Origin: Hydractinia symbiolongicarpus
Taxonomy: Eukaryota; Cnidaria; Hydrozoa; Anthoathecata; Hydractiniidae
DNA: 64,000 bases
NCBI RefSeq assembly: GCF_029227915.1
Contig: NC_079875.1
Location: forward strand, 930,001 to 994,000
Direction: 5' to 3'
Numbering within the stretch: position 1 is the first letter of the stretch; each line of letters begins with the position of its first letter. The position numbers were made by a program, and so were the translations under genes. Positions 36,522 through 48,297 of this stretch are shown piece after piece. The notes under the pieces were generated by a model that was given only the letters and a program-made list of their open reading frames with translations, was not told the DNA's origin and ran no database searches.

Positions 36522-36903
36522 TCGTTCGGGAAATGAGTTTACTCCCTGGGTACTTTCTTTGTATACTTTGGACTATACGGGCCGAGTCCGGGATTTACGG
36601 GAAATCGCGGGTTTTCGTTTGCCGGCGATTAAACTTCTTTTAGTCAGCGTCTCATCAAAAATGAAAACATTTTTAAAAAATACAAGTCTCATGGGCTTTA
36701 GTGGTGAAATAATAATTTAAAAAATCGTTTGGGAAATGAGTTTACTCCCTCGGTACTTTCTTTGTATACTTTTGACTATACGGGCCGAGTCCGGGACTTA
36801 CGGGAAATCGCAGGTTTTCGTTTGCCGGCGATTAAACTTCTTTTATTCAGCGTCTTATCAAAAATGAAAACATTTTTGAAAACTACAAGTCTCATGCGTT
36901 TTA
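36522..36903 (+). repeat. One 406-bp dimer linking the 7-mer and 11-mer families
   Basis: An ACTTTGGACT/TTTTAGTCAGCG monomer followed by a CCCTCGG monomer. The second ends in GTGGTGGTAAAATATTTT, the mark at which the 11-mer unit begins. Confidence 0.85.
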
Positions 36904-39137
36904 GTGGTGGTAAAATATTTTAAAAAATCGTTCGGGAAATGAGTTAACACCATGGGTACTCTCTTTGTATACTTTTGACTATACGGATCGAGTCCGCGAT
37001 TTACGGGAAATCGCAAGTTTTCGTTTGCCGGCGATTAAACTTCTTTTATTCAGCGTCTTATCAAAAATGAAAACATTTTTGAAAACTGCAAGTCTCATGC
37101 GTTTTAGTGGCGAAAAAATAATTTAAAAATTCGTTAGGGAAATGAGTTTACTCACTGGGTACTTTCCTTGTATACTTTTGACTATACGGGCCGAGTACGG
37201 GATTTACGGGAAATCGCAGGTTTTCGTTTGCCGGCGATTAAACTTCTTTTATTCAGCGTCTCATCAAAAATGAAAACATTTTTAAAAACTACAAGTCTCA
37301 TGGGCTTTAGTGGTGAAATAATAATCTAAAAAATCGTTTGGGAAATGAGTTTACTCCCTGGGTACTTTCTTTGTATACTTTTGACTATACGGGCCGAGTC
37401 CAGGATTTACGGGAAATCGCAGGTTTTCGTTTGCCGGCGATTAAACTTCTTTTATTCAGCGTCTCATCAAAATTGAAAACATTTTTGAAAACTACAAGTC
37501 TCATGCGTTTTAGTGGTGGAAAAATAATTTAAAAAATCGTTCGGGAAATGAGTTAACACCATGGGCACTCTCTTTGTATACTTTTGACTATGCGGGTCGA
37601 GTCCGGAATTTACGGGAAATCGCAAGTTTTCGTTTGCCGGCGATTAAACTTCTTTTATTCAGCGTCTCATCAAAAATGAAAACATTTTTGAAAACTGCAA
37701 GTCTCATGCGTTTTAGTGGCGAAAAAATAATTTAAAAATTCGTTAGGGAAATGAGTTTACTCACTGGGTACTTTCCTTGTATACTTTTGACTATACGGGC
37801 CGAGACCGGGATTTACGGGAAATTGCGGGTTTTCGTTTGCCGGCGATTAAACTTCTTTTATTCAGCGTTTCATCAAAAATGAAAACATTTTTAAAAACTG
37901 CAAGTCTCATGGGTTTTAGTGGTGAAATAATAATTTAAAAAATCGTTTGGGAAATGAGTTTACTCCCTGGGTACTTTCTTTGTATACTTTTGACTATACG
38001 GGCCGAGTACGGGATTTACGGGAAATCGCAGGTTTTCGTTTGCCGGCGATTAAACTTCTTTTGTTCAGCGTCTCATCAAAAAGGAAAACATTTTTGAAAA
38101 CTACAAGTCTCATGCGTTTTAGTGGTGAAAAAATAATTTAAAAAAATCGTTCGGGAAATGAGTTTACACCCTGGGTACTTTCTTTGTATACTTTTGACTA
38201 TACGGGCCGAGTCCGGGATTTACGGGAAATCGCAGGTTTTAGTTTGCCGGCGATTAAACTTCTTTTATTCAGCGTCTCATCAAAAATGAAAACATTTTTA
38301 AAAACTACAAGTCTCATGGGCTTTAGTGGTGAAATAATAATTTAAAAAATCGTTTGGGAAATGAGTTTACTCCCTGGGTACTTTCTTTGTATACTTCTGA
38401 CTATACAGGCCGAGTCCAGGATTTACGAGAAATCGCAGGTTTTCGTTTGCCGGCGATTAAACTTCTTTTATTCAGCATCTCATCAAAAATGAAAACATTT
38501 TTAAAAACTACAAGTCTCATGCGTTTTAGTGGTGAAAAAGTAATTTAAAAAATTGTTCGGGAAATGAGTTTACTCCCTGGGTACTTTCTTTGTATACTTT
38601 TGACTATACGGGCCAAGCCCGGGATTTACGGGAAATCGCGGGTTTTCGTTTGCCGGCGATTAAACTTCTTTTATTCAGCGTCTCATCAAAAATGAAAACA
38701 TTTTTAAAAACTACAAGTCTTATGCGTTTTAGTGGTGAAAAAATAATTTAAAAAATCGTTCTGGAAATGAGTTTACTCCCTGGGTACTTTCTTTGTATAC
38801 TTTTGACTATACGGGTCGAGTCCGGGATTTACGGGAAATCGCAGGTTTTCGTTTGCCGGCGATTAAACTGCTTTTATTCAGCGTTTCATCAAAAATGAAA
38901 ACATTTTTAAAAACTACAAGTCTTATGCGATTTAGTGGTGAAAAAATAATTTAAAAAATCGTTCTGGAAATGAGTTTACTCACAGGGTACTTTCTTTGTA
39001 TACATTCGACTATACGGGCCAAGCCCGGGATTTACGGGAAATCGCGGGTTATAGTTTTCCGGCGATTAAACCTCTTTCATTAAGCGTCTCATCAAAAATG
39101 AAAACATGTTTGAAAACTACAAGTCTCATGCGTTTTA
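36904..39137 (+). repeat. 2,234-bp 11-mer HOR, copy 1
   Basis: Begins at the GTGGTGGTAAAATATTTT end and contains, in order: GTTAACACC with GTCCGCGAT, TCACTGGG with GAGTACGGG and an ATAATCTAAAA end, a CAAAATTGAAAAC monomer, GTTAACACC with CTATGCGGG, TTAGGG start, AAAAAGGAAAAC, a TTTTAGTTTGCCGG monomer, ACTTCTGACT with CAGCATCTC, an AATTGTTCGGG monomer, a GGGTCGAG monomer with AAACTGCTTTT, and GGTTATAGTTTTCCGG. One extra A in the linker near 38,14x makes the unit 11 x 203 + 1 bp. Confidence 0.92.
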
Positions 39138-42100
39138 GTGGTGGTAAAATATTTTAAAAAATCGTTCGGGAAATGAGTTAACACCATGGGTACTCTCTTT
39201 GTATACTTTTGACTATACGGGTCGAGTCCGCGATTTACGGGAAATCGCAAGTTTTCGTTTGCCGGCGATTAAACTTCTTTTATTCAGCGTCTTATCAAAA
39301 ATGAAAACATTTTGGAAAACTGCAAGTCTCATGCGTTTTAGTGGCGAAAAAATAATTTAAAAATTCGTTAGGGAAATGAGTTTACTCACTGGGTACTTTC
39401 CTTGTATACTTTTGACTATACGGGCCGAGTACGGGATTTACGGGAAATCGCAGGTTTTCGTTTGCCGGCGATTAAACTTCTTTTATTCAGCGTCTCATCA
39501 AAAATGAAAACATTTTTAAAAACTACAAGTCTCATGGGCTTTAGTGGTGAAATAATAATCTAAAAAATCGTTTGGGAAATGAGTTTACTCCCTGGGTACT
39601 TTCTTTGTATACTTTTGACTATACGGGCCGAGTCCAGGATTTACGGGAAATCGCAGGTTTTCGTTTGCCGGCGATTAAACTTCTTTTATTCAGCGTCTCA
39701 TCAAAATTGAAAACATTTTTGAAAACTACAAGTCTCATGCGTTTTAGTGGTGGAAAAATAATTTAAAAAATCGTTCGGGAAATGAGTTAACACCATGGGC
39801 ACTCTCTTTGTATACTTTTGACTATGCGGGTCGAGTCCGGAATTTACGGGAAATCGCAAGTTTTCGTTTGCCGGCGATTAAACTTCTTTTATTCAGCGTC
39901 TCATCAAAAATGAAAACATTTTTGAAAACTGCAAGTCTCATGCGTTTTAGTGGCGAAAAAATAATTTAAAAATTCGTTAGGGAAATGAGTTTACTCACTG
40001 GGTACTTTCCTTGTATACTTTTGACTATACGGGCCGAGACCGGGATTTACGGGAAATTGCGGGTTTTCGTTTGCCGGCGATTAAACTTCTTTTATTCAGC
40101 GTTTCATCAAAAATGAAAACATTTTTAAAAACTGCAAGTCTCATGGGTTTTAGTGGTGAAATAATAATTTAAAAAATCGTTTGGGAAATGAGTTTACTCC
40201 CTGGGTACTTTCTTTGTATACTTTTGACTATACGGGCCGAGTACGGGATTTACGGGAAATCGCAGGTTTTCGTTTGCCGGCGATTAAACTTCTTTTATTC
40301 AGCGTCTCATCAAAAATGAAAACATTTTTAAAAACTACAAGTCTCATGGGCTTTAGTGGTGAAATAATAATCTAAAAAATCGTTTGGGAAATGAGTTTAC
40401 TCCCTGGGTACTTTCTTTGTATACTTTTGACTATACGGGCCGAGTCCAGGATTTACGGGAAATCGCAGGTTTTCGTTTGCCGGCGATTAAACTTCTTTTA
40501 TTCAGCGTCTCATCAAAATTGAAAACATTTTTGAAAACTACAAGTCTCATGCGTTTTAGTGGTGGAAAAATAATTTAAAAAATCGTTCGGGAAATGAGTT
40601 AACACCATGGGCACTCTCTTTGTATACTTTTGACTATGCGGGTCGAGTCCGGAATTTACGGGAAATCGCAAGTTTTCGTTTGCCGGCGATTAAACTTCTT
40701 TTATTCAGCGTCTCATCAAAAATGAAAACATTTTTGAAAACTGCAAGTCTCATGCGTTTTAGTGGCGAAAAAATAATTTAAAAATTCGTTAGGGAAATGA
40801 GTTTACTCACTGGGTACTTTCCTTGTATACTTTTGACTATACGGGCCGAGACCGGGATTTACGGGAAATTGCGGGTTTTCGTTTGCCGGCGATTAAACTT
40901 CTTTTATTCAGCGTTTCATCAAAAATGAAAACATTTTTAAAAACTGCAAGTCTCATGGGTTTTAGTGGTGAAATAATAATTTAAAAAATCGTTTGGGAAA
41001 TGAGTTTACTCCCTGGGTACTTTCTTTGTATACTTTTGACTATACGGGCCGAGTACGGGATTTACGGGAAATCGCAGGTTTTCGTTTGCCGGCGATTAAA
41101 CTTCTTTTGTTCAGCGTCTCATCAAAAAGGAAAACATTTTTGAAAACTACAAGTCTCATGCGTTTTAGTGGTGAAAAAATAATTTAAAAAAATCGTTCGG
41201 GAAATGAGTTTACACCCTGGGTACTTTCTTTGTATACTTTTGACTATACGGGCCGAGTCCGGGATTTACGGGAAATCGCAGGTTTTAGTTTGCCGGCGAT
41301 TAAACTTCTTTTATTCAGCGTCTCATCAAAAATGAAAACATTTTTAAAAACTACAAGTCTCATGGGCTTTAGTGGTGAAATAATAATTTAAAAAATCGTT
41401 TGGGAAATGAGTTTACTCCCTGGGTACTTTCTTTGTATACTTCTGACTATACAGGCCGAGTCCAGGATTTACGAGAAATCGCAGGTTTTCGTTTGCCGGC
41501 GATTAAACTTCTTTTATTCAGCATCTCATCAAAAATGAAAACATTTTTAAAAACTACAAGTCTCATGCGTTTTAGTGGTGAAAAAGTAATTTAAAAAATT
41601 GTTCGGGAAATGAGTTTACTCCCTGGGTACTTTCTTTGTATACTTTTGACTATACGGGCCAAGCCCGGGATTTACGGGAAATCGCGGGTTTTCGTTTGCC
41701 GGCGATTAAACTTCTTTTATTCAGCGTCTCATCAAAAATGAAAACATTTTTAAAAACTACAAGTCTTATGCGTTTTAGTGGTGAAAAAATAATTTAAAAA
41801 ATCGTTCTGGAAATGAGTTTACTCCCTGGGTACTTTCTTTGTATACTTTTGACTATACGGGTCGAGTCCGGGATTTACGGGAAATCGCAGGTTTTCGTTT
41901 GCCGGCGATTAAACTGCTTTTATTCAGCGTTTCATCAAAAATGAAAACATTTTTAAAAACTACAAGTCTTATGCGATTTAGTGGTGAAAAAATAATTTAA
42001 AAAATCGTTCTGGAAATGAGTTTACTCACAGGGTACTTTCTTTGTATACATTCGACTATACGGGCCAAGCCCGGGATTTACGGGAAATCGCGGGTTATAG

Positions 42101-42183
42101 TTTTCCGGCGATTAAACCTCTTTCATTAAGCGTCTCATCAAAAATGAAAACATGTTTGAAAACTACAAGTCTCATGCGTTTTA
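39138..42183 (+). repeat. Expanded 15-mer copy (3,046 bp) of the 11-mer HOR
   Basis: Holds all eleven monomers of the neighbouring copies plus four extra (812 bp). The segments 39,568-40,379 and 40,380-41,191 are near-identical tandem 4-mers. The joining monomer at 40,177-40,379 is a hybrid: its 5' part matches the AAAAAGGAAAAC monomer and its 3' part matches the monomer ending ATAATCTAAAA. That is what an unequal exchange within a monomer leaves behind. Confidence 0.92.
40177..40379 (+). repeat. Hybrid monomer at an exchange junction
   Basis: The start has TTTGGG, CTCCCTGGG and CTTTCTTTG, as in the monomer at 37,943. The end has TTTTATTCAGCG, AAAAATGAAAAC, ATGGGCTTTAG and ATAATCTAAAA, as in the monomer at about 39,365, which itself starts TTAGGG/TCACTGGG/CTTTCCTTG. 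The two parents are identical between these marks, so the crossover lies between about 40,212 and 40,300. Related hybrids are at 45,862, 48,298, 49,922 and 50,734. Confidence 0.85.
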
Positions 42184-44417
42184 GTGGTGGTAAAATATTT
42201 TAAAAAATCGTTCGGGAAATGAGTTAACACCATGGGTACTCTCTTTGTATACTTTTGACTATACGGGTCGAGTCCGCGATTTACGGGAAATCGCAAGTTT
42301 TCGTTTGCCGGCGATTAAACTTCTTTTATTCAGCGTCTTATCAAAAATGAAAACATTTTGGAAAACTGCAAGTCTCATGCGTTTTAGTGGCGAAAAAATA
42401 ATTTAAAAATTCGTTAGGGAAATGAGTTTACTCACTGGGTACTTTCCTTGTATACTTTTGACTATACGGGCCGAGTACGGGATTTACGGGAAATCGCAGG
42501 TTTTCGTTTGCCGGCGATTAAACTTCTTTTATTCAGCGTCTCATCAAAAATGAAAACATTTTTAAAAACTACAAGTCTCATGGGCTTTAGTGGTGAAATA
42601 ATAATCTAAAAAATCGTTTGGGAAATGAGTTTACTCCCTGGGTACTTTCTTTGTATACTTTTGACTATACGGGCCGAGTCCAGGATTTACGGGAAATCGC
42701 AGGTTTTCGTTTGCCGGCGATTAAACTTCTTTTATTCAGCGTCTCATCAAAATTGAAAACATTTTTGAAAACTACAAGTCTCATGCGTTTTAGTGGTGGA
42801 AAAATAATTTAAAAAATCGTTCGGGAAATGAGTTAACACCATGGGCACTCTCTTTGTATACTTTTGACTATGCGGGTCGAGTCCGGAATTTACGGGAAAT
42901 CGCAAGTTTTCGTTTGCCGGCGATTAAACTTCTTTTATTCAGCGTCTCATCAAAAATGAAAACATTTTTGAAAACTGCAAGTCTCATGCGTTTTAGTGGC
43001 GAAAAAATAATTTAAAAATTCGTTAGGGAAATGAGTTTACTCACTGGGTACTTTCCTTGTATACTTTTGACTATACGGGCCGAGACCGGGATTTACGGGA
43101 AATTGCGGGTTTTCGTTTGCCGGCGATTAAACTTCTTTTATTCAGCGTTTCATCAAAAATGAAAACATTTTTAAAAACTGCAAGTCTCATGGGTTTTAGT
43201 GGTGAAATAATAATTTAAAAAATCGTTTGGGAAATGAGTTTACTCCCTGGGTACTTTCTTTGTATACTTTTGACTATACGGGCCGAGTACGGGATTTACG
43301 GGAAATCGCAGGTTTTCGTTTGCCGGCGATTAAACTTCTTTTGTTCAGCGTCTCATCAAAAAGGAAAACATTTTTGAAAACTACAAGTCTCATGCGTTTT
43401 AGTGGTGAAAAAATAATTTAAAAAAATCGTTCGGGAAATGAGTTTACACCCTGGGTACTTTCTTTGTATACTTTTGACTATACGGGCCGAGTACGGGATT
43501 TACGGGAAATCGCAGGTTTTAGTTTGCCGGCGATTAAACTTCTTTTATTCAGCGTCTCATCAAAAATGAAAACATTTTTAAAAACTACAAGTCTCATGGG
43601 CTTTAGTGGTGAAATAATAATTTAAAAAATCGTTTGGGAAATGAGTTTACTCCCTGGGTACTTTCTTTGTATACTTCTGACTATACAGGCCGAGTCCAGG
43701 ATTTACGAGAAATCGCAGGTTTTCGTTTGCCGGCGATTAAACTTCTTTTATTCAGCATCTCATCAAAAATGAAAACATTTTTAAAAACTACAAGTCTCAT
43801 GCGTTTTAGTGGTGAAAAAGTAATTTAAAAAATTGTTCGGGAAATGAGTTTACTCCCTGGGTACTTTCTTTGTATACTTTTGACTATACGGGCCAAGCCC
43901 GGGATTTACGGGAAATCGCGGGTTTTCGTTTGCCGGCGATTAAACTTCTTTTATTCAGCGTCTCATCAAAAATGAAAACATTTTTAAAAACTACAAGTCT
44001 TATGCGTTTTAGTGGTGAAAAAATAATTTAAAAAATCGTTCTGGAAATGAGTTTACTCCCTGGGTACTTTCTTTGTATACTTTTGACTATACGGGTCGAG
44101 TCCTGGATTTACGGGAAATCGCAGGTTTTCGTTTGCCGGCGATTAAACTGCTTTTATTCAGCGTTTCATCAAAAATGAAAACATTTTTAAAAACTACAAG
44201 TCTTATGCGATTTAGTGGTGAAAAAATAATTTAAAAAATCGTTCTGGAAATGAGTTTACTCACAGGGTACTTTCTTTGTATACATTCGACTATACGGGCC
44301 AAGCCCGGGATTTACGGGAAATCGCGGGTTATAGTTTTCCGGCGATTAAACCTCTTTCATTAAGCGTCTCATCAAAAATGAAAACATGTTTGAAAACTAC
44401 AAGTCTCATGCGTTTTA
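42184..44417 (+). repeat. 2,234-bp 11-mer HOR, copy 3
   Basis: The same eleven monomers in the same order as 36,904-39,137, with the extra linker A near 43,42x. Visible private changes include GAGTACGGG at about 43,492 in place of GAGTCCGGG and GAGTCCTGG at about 44,098. It ends where the next monomer has GTGAAAAAATAATTT instead of GTGGTAAAATATTTT. Confidence 0.92.
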
Positions 44418-44441
44418 GTGGTGAAAAAATAATTTAAAAAA

Positions 44442-46877
44442 TCGTTCTGGAAATGAGTTTACTCACAGGGTACTTTCTTTGTATACATTCAACTATACGG
44501 GCCAAGCCCGGGATTTACGGGAAATCGTGGGTTATAGTTTTCCGGCGATTAAACCTCTTTCATTAAGCGTCTCATCAAAAATGAAAACATTTTTGAAAAC
44601 TACAAGTCTCATGCGTTTTAGTGGTGAAAATAAAATTTAAAAAATCGTTCGGGAAATGAGTTTACTCCCTGGGTACTTTCTTTGTATACATTCGACTATA
44701 CGGGCCAAGCCCCGGATTTACGGGAAAACGCGGGATTTCGTTTGCCGGCGATTAAACCTCTTTCATTAAGCGTCTCATCAAAAATGAAAACATTTTTGAA
44801 AACTACAAGTCTCATGCGTTTTAGTGGTGAAAAAATAATTTAAAAAATCGTTCGGGAAATAAGTTTACTCCCTGGGTACTTTCTTTGTATACTTTTGAAT
44901 ATACGGGTCAAGTCCGGGGTTTACGGGAAATGGCGGGTTTTCGTTTGCCGGCGATTAAACTTCTTTTATTCAGCGTCTCATCAAAAATGAAAACATTTTT
45001 GAAAACTACAAGTCTCATGCGTTTTAGTAGTGAAAAGATAATTTAAAAAATCGTTTTGGAAATGAGTTTACTCACAGGGTACTTTCTTTGTATACATTCG
45101 ACTATACGGGCCAAGCCCGGGATTTACGGGAAATCGCGGGTTTTCGTTTGCCGGCGATTAAACTTCTTTTATTCAGCGTCTCATCAAAAATGAAAACATT
45201 TTCAAAAACTACAAGTCTTATGCGTTTTAGTGGTGAAAAAATAATTTAAAAAATCGTTCTGGAAATGAGTTTACTCCCTGGGTACTTTCTTTGTATACTT
45301 TTGACTATACGGGCCGAGTCCGGGATTTACGGGAAATCGCAGGTTTTCGTTTGCCGGCGATTAAACTGCTTTTATTCAGCGTCTCATCAAAAATGAAAAC
45401 ATTTTTGAAAACTACAAGTCTCATGCGTGTTAGTGGTGAAAAAATAATTTAACAAATCGTTCGGGAAATGAGTTTACTTCCTTGGTACTTTCTTTGTTTA
45501 CTTTTGACTATACGGGCCAAGCCGGGATTTACAGGAAATCGCGGGTTTTCGTTTGCCGGCGATTAAACTTCTTTTATTCAGCGTTTCATCAAAAATGAAA
45601 ACATTTTTAAAAACTACACGTCTTATGCGATTTAGTAGTGAAAAAAAAATTTAAAAAATCGTTCTGGAAATGAGTTTACTCACAGGGTACTTTCTTTGTA
45701 TACATTCGACTACACGGGCCAAGCCCGGGATTTACGGGAAATCGCGGGTTATAGTTTTCCGGCGATTAAACCTCTTTCATTAAGCGTCTCATCAAAAATG
45801 AAAACATTTTTAAAAACTACAAGTCTCATGGGCTTTAGTGGTGAAATAATAATTTAAAAAATCGTTTGGGAAATGAGTTTACTCCCTGGGTACTTTCTTT
45901 GTATACTTTTGACTATACGGGCCGAGTACGGGATTTACGGGAAATCGCAGGTTTTCGTTTGCCGGCGATTAAACTTCTTTTATTCAGCGTCTCTTCAAAA
46001 ATGAAAACATTTTTAAAAACTACAAGTCTCATGGGCTTTAGTGGTGAAATAATAATCTAAAAAATCGTTTGGGAAATGAGTTTACTCCCTGGGTACTTTC
46101 TTTGTATACTTTTGACTATACGGGCCGAGTCCAGGATTTACGGGAAATCGCAGGTTTTCGTTTGCCGGCGATTAAACTTCTTTTATTCAGCGTCTCATCA
46201 AAATTGAAAACATTTTTGAAAACTACAAGTCTCATGCGTTTTAGTGGTGAAAAAGTAATTTAAAAAATTGTTCGGGAAATGAGTTTACTCCCTGGGTACT
46301 TTCTTTGTATACATTTTGACTATACGGGCCAAGCCCAGGATTTACGGGAAATCGCGGGTTTTCGTTTGCCGGCGATTAAACTTCTTTTATTCAGCGTCTC
46401 ATCAAAAATGAAAACATTTTTAAAAACTACAAGTCTTATGCGTTTTAGTGGTGAAAAAATAATTTAAAAAATCGTTCTGGAAATGAGTTTACTCCCTGGG
46501 TACTTTCTTTGTATACTTTTGACTATACGGGTCGAGTCCGGGATTTACGGGAAATCGCAGGTTTTCGTTTGCCGGCGATTAAACTGCTTTTATTCAGCGT
46601 TTCATCAAAAATGAAAACATTTTTAAAAACTACAAGTCTTATGCGATTTAGTGGTGAAAAAATAATTTAAAAAATCGTTCTGGAAATGAGTTTACTCACA
46701 GGGTACTTTCTTTGTATACATTTGACTATACGGGCCAAGCCCGGGATTTACGGGAAATCGCGGGTTATAGTTTTCCGGCGATTAAACCTCTTTCATTAAG
46801 CGTCTCATTAAAAATGAAAACATGTTTGAAAACTACAAGTCTCATGCGTTTTAGTGGTGAAAAAATAATTTAAAAAA
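44442..46877 (+). repeat. 2,436-bp 12-mer HOR, copy 1
   Basis: Starts with an ACATTCAACTATACGGG monomer. It continues with AAGCCCCGG/GGAAAACGCGGG, TTGAATATACGGG, TTTTGG/TCACAGGG with ATTTTCAAAAAC, AAACTGCTTTT with ATGCGTGTTAG, CTTCCTTGG with TTGTTTACTTTTG, CGACTACACGGG, a hybrid GAGTACGGG monomer, a CAAAATTGAAAAC monomer fused to a GAAAAAGTAATTT end, and three monomers from the 11-mer family. A 1-bp insertion gives ACATTTTGACT at about 46,312. It combines parts of the 11-mer with parts resembling the 23-28 kb family. Confidence 0.88.
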
Positions 46878-48297
46878 TCGTTCTGGAAATGAGTTTACTC
46901 ACAGGGTACTTTCTTTGTATACATTCAACTATACGGGCCAAGCCCGGGATTTACGGGAAATCGTGGGTTATAGTTTTCCGGCGATTAAACCTCTTTCATT
47001 AAGCGTCTCATCAAAAATGAAAACATTTTTGAAAACTACAAGTCTCATGCGTTTTAGTGGTGAAAATAAAATTTAAAAAATCGTTCGGGAAATGAGTTTA
47101 CTCCCTGGGTACTTTCTTTGTATACATTCGACTATACGGGCCAAGCCCCGGATTTACGGGAAAACGCGGGATTTCGTTTGCCGGCGATTAAACCTCTTTC
47201 ATTAAGCGTCTCATCAAAAATAAAAACATTTTTGAAAACTACAAGTCTCATGCGTTTTAGTGGTGAAAAAATAATTTAAAAAATCGTTCGGGAAATGAGT
47301 TTACTCCCTGGGTACTTTCTTTGTATACTTTTGAATATACGGGTCAAGTCCGGGGTTTACTGGAAATGGCGGGTTTTCGTTTGCCGACGATTAAACTTCT
47401 TTTATTCAGCGTCTCATCAAAAATGAAAACATTTTTGAAAACTACAAGTCTCATGCGTTTTAGTAGTGAAAAGATAATTTAAAAAATCGTTTTGGAAATG
47501 AGTTTACTCACAGGGTACTTTCTTTGTATACATTCGACTATACGGGCCAAGCCCGGGATTTACGGGAAATCGCGGGTTTTCGTTTGCCGGCGATTAAACT
47601 TCTTTTATTCAGCGTCTCATCAAAAATGAAAACATTTTCAAAAACTACAAGTCTTATGCGTTTTACTGGTGAAAAAATAATTTAAAAAATCGTTCTGGAA
47701 ATGAGTTTACTCCCTGGGTACTTTCTTTGTATACTTTTGACTATACGGGCCGAGTCCGGGATTTACGGGAAATCGCAGGTTTTCGTTTGCCGGCGATTAA
47801 ACTGCTTTTATTCAGCGTCTCATCAAAAATGAAAACATTTTTGAAAACTACAAGTCTCATGCGTGTTAGTGGTGAAAAAATAATTTAAAAAATCGTTCGG
47901 GAAATGAGTTTACTTCCTTGGTACTTTCTTTGTTTACTTTTGACTATACGGGCCAAGCCGGGATTTACAGGAAATCGCGGGTTTTCGTTTGCCGGCGATT
48001 AAACTTCTTTTATTCAGCGTTTCATCAAAAATGAAAACATTTTTAAAAACTACACGTCTTATGCGATTTAGTAGTGAAAAAAAAATTTAAAAAATCGTTC
48101 TGGAAATGAGTTTACTCACAGGGTACTTTCTTTGTATACATTCGACTACACGGGCCAAGCCCGGGATTTACGGGAAATCGCGGGTTATAGTTTTCCGGCG
48201 ATTAAACCTCTTTCATTAAGCGTCTCATCAAAAATGAAAACATTTTTAAAAACTACAAGTCTCATGGGCTTTAGTGGTGAAATAATAATTTAAAAAA
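46878..48297 (+). repeat. 12-mer HOR, partial copy 2 (7 shared monomers plus continuation)
   Basis: Repeats 44,442-45,861 at offset 2,436. It keeps ACATTCAACT, AAGCCCCGG, ATTTTCAAAAAC, GCGTGTTAG, TTGTTTACTTTTG, TACACGTCTTATG and CGACTACACGGG. The match continues into 48,298 and the first half of 48,501. After that the copies part: the first goes to a GAAAAAGTAATTT end and this one to a GTGGAAAAATAATTT end. A CAAAAATAAAAAC change is seen at about 47,215. Confidence 0.88.
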
